Shown here: one piece after another, positions 1 through 5,097 of the stretch
How positions within the stretch are numbered: position 1 is the first letter of the stretch
Layout: each line of letters starts with the position of its first letter
Assembly (NCBI GenBank): GCA_002340405.1
Contig: DDLZ01000097.1
Coordinates: 56,902-61,998, forward strand
Direction of reading: 5' to 3'
Length of the DNA stretch: 5,097 bases
From: Bacteroidales bacterium UBA2559
GTDB lineage: Bacteria; Bacteroidota; Bacteroidia; Bacteroidales; Bacteroidaceae
Program-made: the position numbers and the translations under genes
Notes under the pieces: generated by a model
The model's input: only the letters and a program-made list of their open reading frames with translations
Database searches by the model: none
What the model was told of the DNA's origin: nothing

Positions 1-886
1 TACTACCGACAGCGTGATTGACCAGATAAGGCGCAATGATCCCGATGCAGAATTAAAAGGGCTGAAAATATGGCTGAAACACCGAAATTACGATCAGAAC
101 GTACATTCGGGTTGCTACACAATCACCAATGGTCTCGGCACAAAACAGGTTGCCGATATTTTGACCGGCGGTTATCAGACCCCGGTCAGACTTACTATCA
201 ACAGTGTAAGGACTGTTTCGCGAATGTCCTCCTCAATTGCCTCACAGTTGATGCTGGATTCCGCCGATGTCTATTACAGGCTCACTGATCCGCATTACCT
301 TGATTCATTGGGTTACTCTCCCGAAACCGCATTCTGCATGATAATTCCCAACACCTATGAAGTTTGGTGGAACATCTCTCCCGACGCGCTTTTCCGACGC
401 CTGATTCAAGAGACCGAGAAATTCTGGAACGATTCCCGTAAGGAAAAAGCCGCAAATATGGGAATGACTATCAATCAGGTCATGACCTTGGCTTCGATCG
501 TTGAGGAAGAGACCTCAAAGTCCGAAGAACTGCCCGTAGTGGCCGGTCTCTATATTAACCGCCTTAAAAGGGGAATGCCTCTTCAGGCAGACCCTACCGT
601 CATATTTGCTCTTGGAGGAGAGAGACCCCAAAGAGTGCTGAACACACATCTTGAAATTGATTCTCCATACAACACCTACAGGATTACAGGACTGCCGCCG
701 GCGCCGATAAGATTCGTAAATATACGCTCCATCGATGCCGTGCTTAACCATTCACAGCACAACTACTATTATATGTGTGCCAAAGAGGATTTTTCAGGAT
801 ACCATAATTTCGCGGTTACACTCTCACAGCACAACCTGAACGCTGCCCGATACCGCAATGCCCTTAATAAAGCAGGAGTAAAATAA
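1..886 (+). CDS. mltG: Endolytic murein transglycosylase MltG (YceG-like), 5'-truncated
   Basis: MltG is an inner-membrane-anchored lytic transglycosylase that cuts nascent glycan strands in the periplasm and so sets peptidoglycan strand length. The visible part is about 294 residues and includes the YceG catalytic domain. Numbered from the GTG at 14, the signature ASIVEEET lies at residues 160-167. E164 (codon 503-505) aligns with the catalytic Glu218 of E. coli MltG. The family motifs LQADPTVIFALG (190-201) and SPYNTYRITGLPPAPI (217-232) follow, and the C-terminal block YYYMC...HNFAVTLSQHN matches the usual YLYFV...H.F...L..HN. The GTG at 14 is not the real start: the frame stays open to the window edge (T-T-D-S upstream), and the family's N-terminal membrane segment, some 50 residues, is missing. 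The gene ends in TAA at 884-886 and converges on the xylanase gene. No key residue seems lost. The family assignment is secure; the missing N-terminus cannot be judged. Confidence 0.96.
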   Translation, partial: TTDSVIDQIRRNDPDAELKGLKIWLKHRNYDQNVHSGCYTITNGLGTKQVADILTGGYQTPVRLTINSVRTVSRMSSSIASQLMLDSADVYYRLTDPHYLDSLGYSPETAFCMIIPNTYEVWWNISPDALFRRLIQETEKFWNDSRKEKAANMGMTINQVMTLASIVEEETSKSEELPVVAGLYINRLKRGMPLQADPTVIFALGGERPQRVLNTHLEIDSPYNTYRITGLPPAPIRFVNIRSIDAVLNHSQHNYYYMCAKEDFSGYHNFAVTLSQHNLNAARYRNALNKAGVK

Positions 887-944
887 TACGTTACTCCACC
901 TACTGTTTCCTTTCCGCCGACCATATAGAGTACGAATGTATGTA

Positions 945-987
945 ACAAAAACAGGCGGAGCCGATATAGTAAAGCCGCCCCGCCTGT
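945..987 (-). terminator. Rho-independent terminator of the xylanase gene
   Basis: ACAGGCGG (951-958) and CCGCCTGT (980-987) form a perfect 8-bp GC-rich stem around a 21-nt loop. On the minus strand the 3' arm runs into TTTTTGTT, so the element works as an intrinsic terminator 19 bases past the xylanase stop. A second GGCGG copy within the loop allows a slipped alternative pairing. On the plus strand the hairpin is followed by GTACAAAG with no T-run, so it would terminate mltG transcripts poorly. No other good mltG terminator is visible between 887 and 1005. Confidence 0.75.
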
Positions 988-1005
988 GTACAAAGAATAT
1001 TCTGA

Positions 1006-3663
1006 TTATCTGTTCAGAATCTTCTTTCCATTCATTATTATGATACCCTTATAGCTTTCATCAACCCTGTTGCCATTGACATCGAACATATCATAGTAGC
1101 GATATTCATCTGAGCTGATTCCTTCTACAGCGGTGTTCAAGGTGCATATGAGCTTTACCTTATCTATATTGCAGTAGCTTCCGGTGATGGTTATACGAAG
1201 TATCTGAGGACCCTCCTCCAGTTCCGCACTGAAATTTCCCTTTTGCACGATGTATGTACCCCAACTTCCGGTATTTGTAACATTTACGGTACAAAGATTG
1301 GTTGTCTTACCATCCTTGATTACGCTGATACTGAATCCGGAGCCCGACGTACCCGATGAGACGGTAGCCTCGTATGAGTATTTGCCCGGCTCTTTGACAT
1401 CAATGCTGTATTCCAGCCATTCGCCTGTTGCAGTATAGCCTATAACAGTTCCATTATTGCCTGTGCCAATGTCAACACCTTCACTGTCAGTCCGATATTC
1501 GGCATCGCCTTCATTTTCCGAATCGGAATCATGGTAGGTGAAACCTTCTCCGCCCTTATCAAAATTCTCGGCCTCTATAGTACCGGGAATGCTTATCCTG
1601 CTGCCGCTGTATGGAGTACGCCGATTGTTCACGACAAGAGAATACTTTGCAATATCAGACTCTTTGCCCGACGCATCGCTTGCAATGGCCGAAAAGTTAA
1701 CGGTACCTTTTACCGTCGGCCTGTAAGTAAACTCAAAAGGCTTCTCCGTAAGTGTCTTGTAAAGAACACCCCCCATATAGACCTTAACGGTGGTGACTGC
1801 CTCCTCGCCGGCGGGTTTGGTCGGAGTGAAACTGAGTATGGAATTGGTATAGACAGTGGCAGGAGAGGGATCGGCCTTAATCCTTATATTCAGATTCTTG
1901 TCTATCTCGACACGTTTGAAGACGAATTTATCAATATTGCAATTACTGCCGGTTATATTCAGACGAATGATGTTTTTGCCCTCGTTGAGCGGCAAAAGCA
2001 TTCTGCCGCTGACCGCCTTGTAGGTTTCCCAGGTGTTGCTGCCGGTCTGAGGAACCGCAATTATGTCGGTCAGAGATACAAGACCATCGTCGGTAACCAA
2101 AGACAAGCTGAAGGATGAGTTTGTTACACCCGATGATACGTATGCGTCATAAGAATAGAGGCCGGTTTCACTTACATTCACCGTATATTCCAGCCATTCG
2201 CCATTCTTCGTGTACCCCAAAGCATAACCTCCGTTTCCGGTTACAATATCAACGCCTCCTGCGTCTGTGCGATAGTTTGTTCCGCCCTCGTTCCTGTTGT
2301 CGGTATCATGATAAGTAAGGCCCTCGCCACTTATATCAAAATCCTCGGCTTGTACTGTTCCGGGAAGCCAATGCTCCTTGAACGGAACCCGTGGATTATA
2401 TACGTTTATGCCTGAAAGACGCTCATAGGTACTCCCGTCATCAGCATAAACTACTGCTTTTAGTTCATGTTTGCCAAGTTTTGCAGGAACATATTCAGTG
2501 GTATAGGGAGCCTCTGTCAGGACAGCGTGAAGAGTGTTGTTTACATAAAACATGATACTGTCTATGCTCTTTGTGCTGAGTCTGGCTCTTATGGTAATTG
2601 GAACCGTATCATTTTTTGTAACGGTGATAGAGGCCGGTTTCACATAAACCGATGCCTCCTTCTTCATACCGGGGAAAGGACTTTTGGCATTCTTTGCCGC
2701 ATCGGTCTTCATATATTCCCTCAACCAGGCCATTGCCGGACGGTCCACCCCGTCCCTAATTATACCGGAATTGCCGTCAGTGGTCCAGGTCGCACCGTAA
2801 ATGTAGCCCCATAATGTGATTCCGGCAAAGTAGTCGGCCTCCCACATATATGGAATTTGATCCTTATACTGCTGTAACTGATGGGCATCATCGCTCGTAC
2901 CGATATCATATTCAGTGCTGTACATAGGCATCTTCAGCACATTCTGAATTTCGGTCATAGCCGCCTTGAAATCGCTGAAGTTCATGTCAGTCAGGTCGTG
3001 TGCCTGGCAGCCGTAAGCATCCACCGGTGCTCCGGCGTCACGCAAGATCCTTACCAACTCGATAAACTCGGACTTCTGCCATCTGAAAGTGTTATAGTCA
3101 TTATAAATAAGGATAGCGTCGGGCCAACGTTCGTATGCCAGCTCGAAGGCCTTGATTATCCAGTCATATCCGGTCTTTCCGTCGCCTCCCAAGGCATTTT
3201 TGTATGGAGCAGGAGCATGACCGGGAACCGCCTCATTGACCACATCAATCATCTCAAGGTCAGGATATCTGGCCTTGACGGCATCCATCCACTCAACAAT
3301 GGCATCGTACTGTTCGGATGTGGACAAGCTGTTCATCCAACTAGGATATTGCGCACCCCAAATTAGGGTATGAAATTTGAACGGGAAACCATACTGTTTG
3401 GCATAATTATAGGCGGCATCGGTGCCTCCCCAGTTAAAACTGCCTCTTCGGCTGCCCTCGATTGAACCCCATTTTGATTCGTTCTCACATGTGATCTGAT
3501 TCCATAAGGTATAGAATTTTTCGTTACCGTAATCAACGTTATACCTTGTAGTAATATTACCCAGGAACTTGTCCGGATTCGATGACAATTGCGCCACAGC
3601 TTTCAAATTAAGAAAACATAATACGCATAAAACAAAAATAAAATCAAGTCTCTCTCTCTTCAT
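1006..3663 (-). CDS. Secreted GH10 endo-1,4-beta-xylanase with two Ig-like/CBM6 units
   Basis: This 885-residue secreted enzyme should hydrolyse internal beta-1,4 bonds of xylan. The start at 3663 is chosen because MKRERL begins a classic signal peptide: basic n-region, hydrophobic core FIFVLCVLCFLNL, and AVA before Q25. There is no lipobox. GH10 covers about residues 30-325: ITCENESKW (57-65), acid/base E144 in DVVNEA, and nucleophile E251 in STEYDI, so the enzyme should be active. The motif usually reading HTLVWH.Q is HTLIWGAQ here, with Gly for the conserved His. Then come Ig-like (340-422), CBM6 (430-585), Ig-like (590-680) and CBM6 (691-840) modules. Both CBM6 copies carry AE.FD, TYHD.D, YRTD..GVDI, GEWLEY and CNIDK. 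The tail (842-885) ends KGIIIMNGKKILNR, similar to the end of type IX secretion domains or related Bacteroidetes tails. No SusC/D-like, regulator or other CAZyme gene is in view. The gene starts 100 bases downstream of a small RNA. Exact linkage preference is inferred. Confidence 0.94.
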   Translation of the reverse strand: MKRERLDFIFVLCVLCFLNLKAVAQLSSNPDKFLGNITTRYNVDYGNEKFYTLWNQITCENESKWGSIEGSRRGSFNWGGTDAAYNYAKQYGFPFKFHTLIWGAQYPSWMNSLSTSEQYDAIVEWMDAVKARYPDLEMIDVVNEAVPGHAPAPYKNALGGDGKTGYDWIIKAFELAYERWPDAILIYNDYNTFRWQKSEFIELVRILRDAGAPVDAYGCQAHDLTDMNFSDFKAAMTEIQNVLKMPMYSTEYDIGTSDDAHQLQQYKDQIPYMWEADYFAGITLWGYIYGATWTTDGNSGIIRDGVDRPAMAWLREYMKTDAAKNAKSPFPGMKKEASVYVKPASITVTKNDTVPITIRARLSTKSIDSIMFYVNNTLHAVLTEAPYTTEYVPAKLGKHELKAVVYADDGSTYERLSGINVYNPRVPFKEHWLPGTVQAEDFDISGEGLTYHDTDNRNEGGTNYRTDAGGVDIVTGNGGYALGYTKNGEWLEYTVNVSETGLYSYDAYVSSGVTNSSFSLSLVTDDGLVSLTDIIAVPQTGSNTWETYKAVSGRMLLPLNEGKNIIRLNITGSNCNIDKFVFKRVEIDKNLNIRIKADPSPATVYTNSILSFTPTKPAGEEAVTTVKVYMGGVLYKTLTEKPFEFTYRPTVKGTVNFSAIASDASGKESDIAKYSLVVNNRRTPYSGSRISIPGTIEAENFDKGGEGFTYHDSDSENEGDAEYRTDSEGVDIGTGNNGTVIGYTATGEWLEYSIDVKEPGKYSYEATVSSGTSGSGFSISVIKDGKTTNLCTVNVTNTGSWGTYIVQKGNFSAELEEGPQILRITITGSYCNIDKVKLICTLNTAVEGISSDEYRYYDMFDVNGNRVDESYKGIIIMNGKKILNR
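1144..2646 (-). repeat. Intragenic duplication: two Ig-like + CBM6 units
   Basis: The xylanase gene carries two copies of the same two-module unit. The first spans about 1909-2646 (CBM6 part 1909-2376) and the second about 1144-1896 (CBM6 part 1144-1593). The CBM6 proteins align without large gaps over their N-terminal halves; for example GEGLTYHDTDNRNEGG in copy 1 matches GEGFTYHDSDSENEGD in copy 2, and both end with an ITGS.CNIDK block. The Ig-like parts are more diverged. This is an old, protein-level duplication and not an identical DNA repeat, so it is unlikely to recombine often. Confidence 0.8.
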
Positions 3664-3699
3664 AGCATAGGACATTAAAAGGTTGTAAAATTTTGTCAG

Positions 3700-3707
3700 T
3701 AAATATA
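3700..3707 (-). promoter_or_regulatory. Possible -7 box for the xylanase gene
   Basis: Read on the minus strand this is TATATTTA, one base away from the Bacteroidetes -7 consensus TAnnTTTG. It would start transcription near 3693, about 30 bases before the xylanase ATG. No matching -33 TTTG is found at the usual spacing. The leader between it and the ATG has no Shine-Dalgarno sequence, which is usual for this phylum. The region is AT-rich, so a chance match is quite possible. Confidence 0.28.
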
Positions 3708-3762
3708 CATATATATCTGCAAAATAATAGAAAATTTTCGGAAATACCGGCACGAAAGAGAT

Positions 3763-3779
3763 AAAAAAACCGCACTGGT
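3763..3779 (-). terminator. Intrinsic terminator of the small RNA
   Basis: The 3' arm of the long closing stem, ACCAGTGCGG, runs directly into seven Ts (3763-3769 on the minus strand). The terminator therefore relies on long-range pairing with the 5' end of the same RNA at 3929-3939 and not on a local hairpin, as is seen for some 6S-like RNAs. It sets the RNA 3' end near 3763 and leaves about 100 bases before the xylanase ATG. Some readthrough into that gene cannot be excluded. Confidence 0.6.
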
Positions 3780-3941
3780 GATGTGATGAGGACTCCGAGA
3801 TATAAGATTTGAGCGCCCGATACCCTTTGTAATCCACCGACTGAAAGTTCCCCGCAAGGGGCGTGGCCCGCCATTGGATACCGAAGCTTTCCCGGTTCTC
3901 TAGTATTACTGATGAGTCTCCCAGTCAAACCAGCGCGGTCA
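3763..3941 (-). ncRNA. Bacteroidales-1-type small RNA with 6S-like fold
   Basis: This is a structured RNA of about 178 nt, read leftward between rplT and the xylanase gene. The ends pair: ACCGCGCTGGT (3929-3939) with ACCAGTGCGGT (3769-3779) gives 11 bp with one G-U pair. A second stem follows across an uneven internal loop: GACT-GG-GAGA (3917-3926) against TCTC-GG-AGTC (3791-3800). Inside are a large open region, a likely GTATCC/GGATTAC stem with one bulge, and a CCCC-TTGC-GGGG hairpin (3850-3861). A -7 box TACCTTTG lies just upstream, and the closing stem runs into seven Ts. Position directly after rplT, order and size fit the Bacteroidales-1 RNA motif, which I recall as a Bacteroidales-specific structured RNA often found downstream of L20 genes. 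The long closing duplex around a central bubble also resembles 6S RNA, which binds RNA polymerase. Family identity is from memory and position; the fold was read by eye. Confidence 0.75.
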
Positions 3942-3945
3942 TGAA

Positions 3946-3953
3946 CAAAGGTA
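3946..3953 (-). promoter_or_regulatory. Bacteroidetes-type -7 box for the small RNA
   Basis: On the minus strand the site reads TACCTTTG, an exact match to TAnnTTTG, the -7 element used by the Bacteroidetes primary sigma factor. Transcription would begin about 4-7 bases downstream, near 3939-3942, which is exactly where the closing stem of the small RNA begins. At the -33 position there is no clean TTTG, only a T-rich stretch (about 3972-3982) that belongs to the upstream rplT terminator. Confidence 0.65.
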
Positions 3954-3955
3954 AT

Positions 3956-3993
3956 AAAAAAAAAGAGAGATGAAAAAAATTTCATACCTCTTT
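3956..3993 (-). terminator. Terminator of the infC-rpmI-rplT operon
   Basis: On the minus strand ATGAAA (3980-3985) pairs with TTTCAT (3970-3975) around a TTTT loop. The stem extends past one mismatch by GAGG/CTCT-type pairs including a G-U. Nine Ts follow (3956-3964). This is a standard intrinsic terminator about 120 bases after the rplT stop. Its T-run ends only two bases from the -7 box of the small RNA, so the terminator and the upstream half of the next promoter share DNA. Confidence 0.72.
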
Positions 3994-4108
3994 TCTTTGT
4001 AATTATTAACTGATATTTCAAAAACTTCGCATTATAAAGCTATTTCTCTCTAATTCTGTGAGTTTTTGATCAATAAGCACAGTTTATTCTATAAGCTTAA
4101 AGTTGTCG
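3994..4108. other. AT-rich rplT downstream spacer with inverted repeat
   Basis: This is the 3' untranslated stretch between the rplT stop and its terminator. No gene is seen. It contains a perfect 9-base inverted repeat, TCAAAAACT (4018-4026) and AGTTTTTGA (4061-4069), with a 34-base loop, and a weaker TAAGC/GCTTA pair nearby. Both are AT-rich and of unknown meaning. They might help fold the mRNA 3' end, or they may be chance. Confidence 0.4.
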
Positions 4109-4453
4109 TTACTTTACTTTAGCAACAATAGCCTTAAAGGCTTCGGGATTGTTCATAGCCAAGTCGGCGAGTACCTTTCGGTTAATCTCAATACCGGCCT
4201 TATGTATGGCACCCATTAGCTGTGAATAGTTCATACCCTCCTGACGTGCTGCAGCGTTAATGCGCTGGATCCAGAGTGCACGGAATTCTCTTTTCTTGTT
4301 CTTACGGTCACGGTAAGCATAGGTTAATCCCTTTTCCCAGGCATTCTTAGCAACTGTCCAAACGTTTTTTCTTGCACCATAGTAGCCTTTGGTATAACCT
4401 AAAATTCTCTTTCTCTTTGCTCTCGAAGCAACATGATTTACTGATCTCGGCAT
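4109..4453 (-). CDS. rplT: 50S ribosomal protein L20
   Basis: L20 binds 23S rRNA early in assembly of the large ribosomal subunit. In several bacteria it also represses translation of its own operon by binding an mRNA site that mimics its rRNA target. The 114 residues match the family length and include the typical N-terminus [18 protein letters not shown], a basic extension (to about residue 60), and the globular C-terminal part with [39 protein letters not shown] and PEAFKAIV. The ATG at 4453 is the family start; it is preceded by an A-rich stretch (AAAAAAAAAGAAAATT) and no Shine-Dalgarno sequence. It is the last gene of infC-rpmI-rplT, 92 bases after rpmI. That spacer has a hairpin that could serve in regulation. 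Nothing is missing or odd in the protein. Confidence 0.98.
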   Translation of the reverse strand: MPRSVNHVASRAKRKRILGYTKGYYGARKNVWTVAKNAWEKGLTYAYRDRKNKKREFRALWIQRINAAARQEGMNYSQLMGAIHKAGIEINRKVLADLAMNNPEAFKAIVAKVK

Positions 4454-4472
4454 AATTTTCTTTTTTTTTGAA

Positions 4473-4508
4473 TGTCAGCGCCTGTCTAAACAGAACTTAA
4501 AGCTGACA
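4473..4508 (-). promoter_or_regulatory. Hairpin in the rpmI-rplT spacer, possible L20 control site
   Basis: TGTCAGC (4502-4508 on the minus strand) pairs with GCTGACA (4473-4479), a perfect 7-bp stem. Inside it, CTGT and ACAG (4490-4493 with 4482-4485) form a second 4-bp stem with a TTAG loop. The element ends about 20 bases before the rplT ATG and is followed by an A-rich stretch, not a T-run, so it is not a terminator. A structured element just upstream of rplT could be a binding site for L20 or a block to its translation. That role is inferred only from position. Confidence 0.4.
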
Positions 4509-4545
4509 AGTCGATTAATTCTTTTTTTGACTGATCTCTTTCGGG

Positions 4546-4743
4546 TTATTTCATGCAAAGCAGTTCTTTGACCTGCTTTGTATTGGCCTGGTCAACCTCT
4601 GTAAACTTAACCAAATTTCTCTTACGCTTCTTGCTTTTCTTTGTAAGGATGTGGCTGTGATAAGCATGTTTTCTCTTAATTTTACCCGATCCGGTAAGAG
4701 CGAATCTTTTTTTGGCACCGGAATTAGTCTTTGCTTTATACAT
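4546..4743 (-). CDS. rpmI: 50S ribosomal protein L35
   Basis: L35 is a small basic protein of the large ribosomal subunit. The 65 residues match the family: [40 protein letters not shown] is the diagnostic core (residues 5-44), followed by the C-terminal [13 protein letters not shown]. The N-terminus reads MYKAKTNSG, where most homologues have MPKMKTNSG, a small local variation. The ATG at 4743 is the only sensible start; the leader before it is A/T-rich (AATTTTTAATAACA) with no Shine-Dalgarno sequence. It lies 79 bases after infC and 92 before rplT, the standard operon order, and is presumably cotranscribed with them. Confidence 0.97.
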   Translation of the reverse strand: MYKAKTNSGAKKRFALTGSGKIKRKHAYHSHILTKKSKKRKRNLVKFTEVDQANTKQVKELLCMK

Positions 4744-4822
4744 TGTTATTAAAAATTTGTTTGTTGTTCAAAACCTTTTTTATCAATCTGTTGTCATCTT
4801 GCCTAAAGGCATCGGCTCTCTT
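4744..4822 (-). other. infC-rpmI intercistronic spacer with short palindrome
   Basis: This is the 79-base spacer inside the translation operon. It holds the palindrome TGCC-TTTA-GGCA (4800-4811 on the minus strand), a 4-bp hairpin too short and without a T-run to be a terminator. In E. coli the L20 repressor site lies upstream of rpmI, but I do not see a clear pseudoknot here. No promoter box is evident. Confidence 0.4.
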
Positions 4823-5097
4823 CTATCCTCCGCTTTTCTTCGGCGAAATGAAGATTGTCATCCGTTTTCCTTCAAGTACCGGAGCCTGCTCCAGTTTGCC
4901 GTATTCTTCAAGGTCATCGGCAAAACGGGCAAGAATTTTTTCGCCCTGTTCTTTAAAAAGTATGGAACGTCCACGAAAAAAAACATAAGCTTTTACCTTA
5001 TCTCCATTCTGAAGGAATCCTATGGCATGCCTAAGCTTGAATTGATAGTCGTGTTCATCGGTTTGAGGTCCAAACCGAATCTCCTTGACATCAATCC
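4823..5097 (-). CDS. infC: Translation initiation factor IF-3, C-terminal domain (5'-truncated by window edge)
   Basis: IF3 binds the 30S subunit, prevents early joining of the 50S subunit and checks start codon and initiator tRNA pairing. The visible 90 residues are the C-terminal domain, the part that binds 16S rRNA. They begin [18 protein letters not shown] and continue through [37 protein letters not shown] and [17 protein letters not shown], then TAG at 4823-4825. These blocks match family landmarks such as KEIRF, D.HD...K, KV.....FRGR and EGK.M...ISPKK. The frame is open to the right edge, so the N-terminal domain, the linker and the start codon (often AUU or another rare codon in this gene) lie outside. 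It heads infC-rpmI-rplT. The short ORF on the opposite strand here is antisense noise. Confidence 0.96.
   Translation of the reverse strand, partial: IDVKEIRFGPQTDEHDYQFKLRHAIGFLQNGDKVKAYVFFRGRSILFKEQGEKILARFADDLEEYGKLEQAPVLEGKRMTIFISPKKSGG

Noticed and set aside
14..16. GTG as the mltG start codon
   Set aside because: The frame is open to the window edge and the MltG family needs an N-terminal membrane segment that is absent, so the gene begins upstream of the window.
515..993. Minus-strand ORFs within and just after mltG
   Set aside because: They are antisense to conserved MltG motifs or cross the intergenic terminator hairpin; no family resemblance.
1531..2118. Plus-strand 195-codon ORF antisense to the xylanase, with other plus-strand ORFs between 1250 and 3366
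   Set aside because: These are frame shadows of a well-supported GH10/CBM6 gene; their proteins have no recognisable domain.
3664..3837. In-frame 58-codon upstream extension of the xylanase beginning with GTG at 3837
   Set aside because: It overlaps the 3' half and terminator of the small RNA, encodes no export signal, and would bury the clear signal peptide that starts at the ATG at 3663.
3644..4021. Minus-strand 125-codon ORF (MKYQLIITKKRG...)
   Set aside because: It runs through the rplT terminator, the small RNA and the start of the xylanase in another frame; it shows no recognisable domain and its start lies in terminator DNA.
4018..4069. 9-base inverted repeat as an attachment site or mobile-element end
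   Set aside because: It is AT-rich, has no target duplication, and no transposase or integrase is nearby; more likely chance or mRNA 3'-end structure.
4800..4811. TGCC-TTTA-GGCA palindrome as a terminator between infC and rpmI
   Set aside because: The stem is only 4 bp and no T-run follows on the minus strand; the genes are normally cotranscribed.
4731..4988. Plus-strand 85-codon ORF antisense to infC and the rpmI start
   Set aside because: The minus strand clearly encodes the IF3 C-terminal domain; the plus-strand protein is low-complexity Ser/Leu-rich noise.

Overview
The window suggests a member of the Bacteroidales (Bacteroides/Prevotella-like gut or rumen relatives). The evidence is the protein style of IF3, L35, L20 and MltG, the A-rich leaders without Shine-Dalgarno sequences, a Bacteroidetes-type -7 promoter box (TAnnTTTG), a secreted xylanase with tandem CBM6 modules and a Bacteroidetes-style C-terminal tail, and an apparent Bacteroidales-1 type small RNA directly downstream of rplT. 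The genus cannot be fixed from this sequence.

Layout, left to right. 1-886 (+): the C-terminal part of mltG, an endolytic murein transglycosylase whose N-terminus lies off the window. 887-1005: a short convergent intergenic region with a GC-rich hairpin that works as a terminator for the leftward gene. 1006-3663 (-): an 885-residue secreted GH10 endo-1,4-beta-xylanase with the order signal peptide, GH10, Ig-like, CBM6, Ig-like, CBM6, sorting-like tail. 3664-4108: a 445-bp gap without a protein gene. It holds a roughly 178-nt structured RNA on the minus strand with its own -7 box and intrinsic terminator, and just upstream of it the rplT terminator. 4109-5097 (-): the conserved translation operon infC-rpmI-rplT (IF3, L35, L20), with infC cut by the right edge and a hairpin in the rpmI-rplT spacer.

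Three units appear to be transcribed leftward in series: the infC-rpmI-rplT operon, the small RNA, then the xylanase. mltG is transcribed rightward and converges on the xylanase. The housekeeping and xylan-degradation genes have no evident functional link. The xylanase looks like an accessory gene between the conserved L20/small-RNA block and mltG, without SusC/SusD-like partners in view.

The most interesting element is the small RNA at about 3763-3941. Its two ends pair over 11 bp (one G-U pair), a second stem extends the closing duplex, and a large central open region follows. This outline resembles 6S RNA, the RNA-polymerase-binding regulator. It is probably a known motif class rather than an entirely new system, but its function and its closeness to the xylanase start deserve a look.
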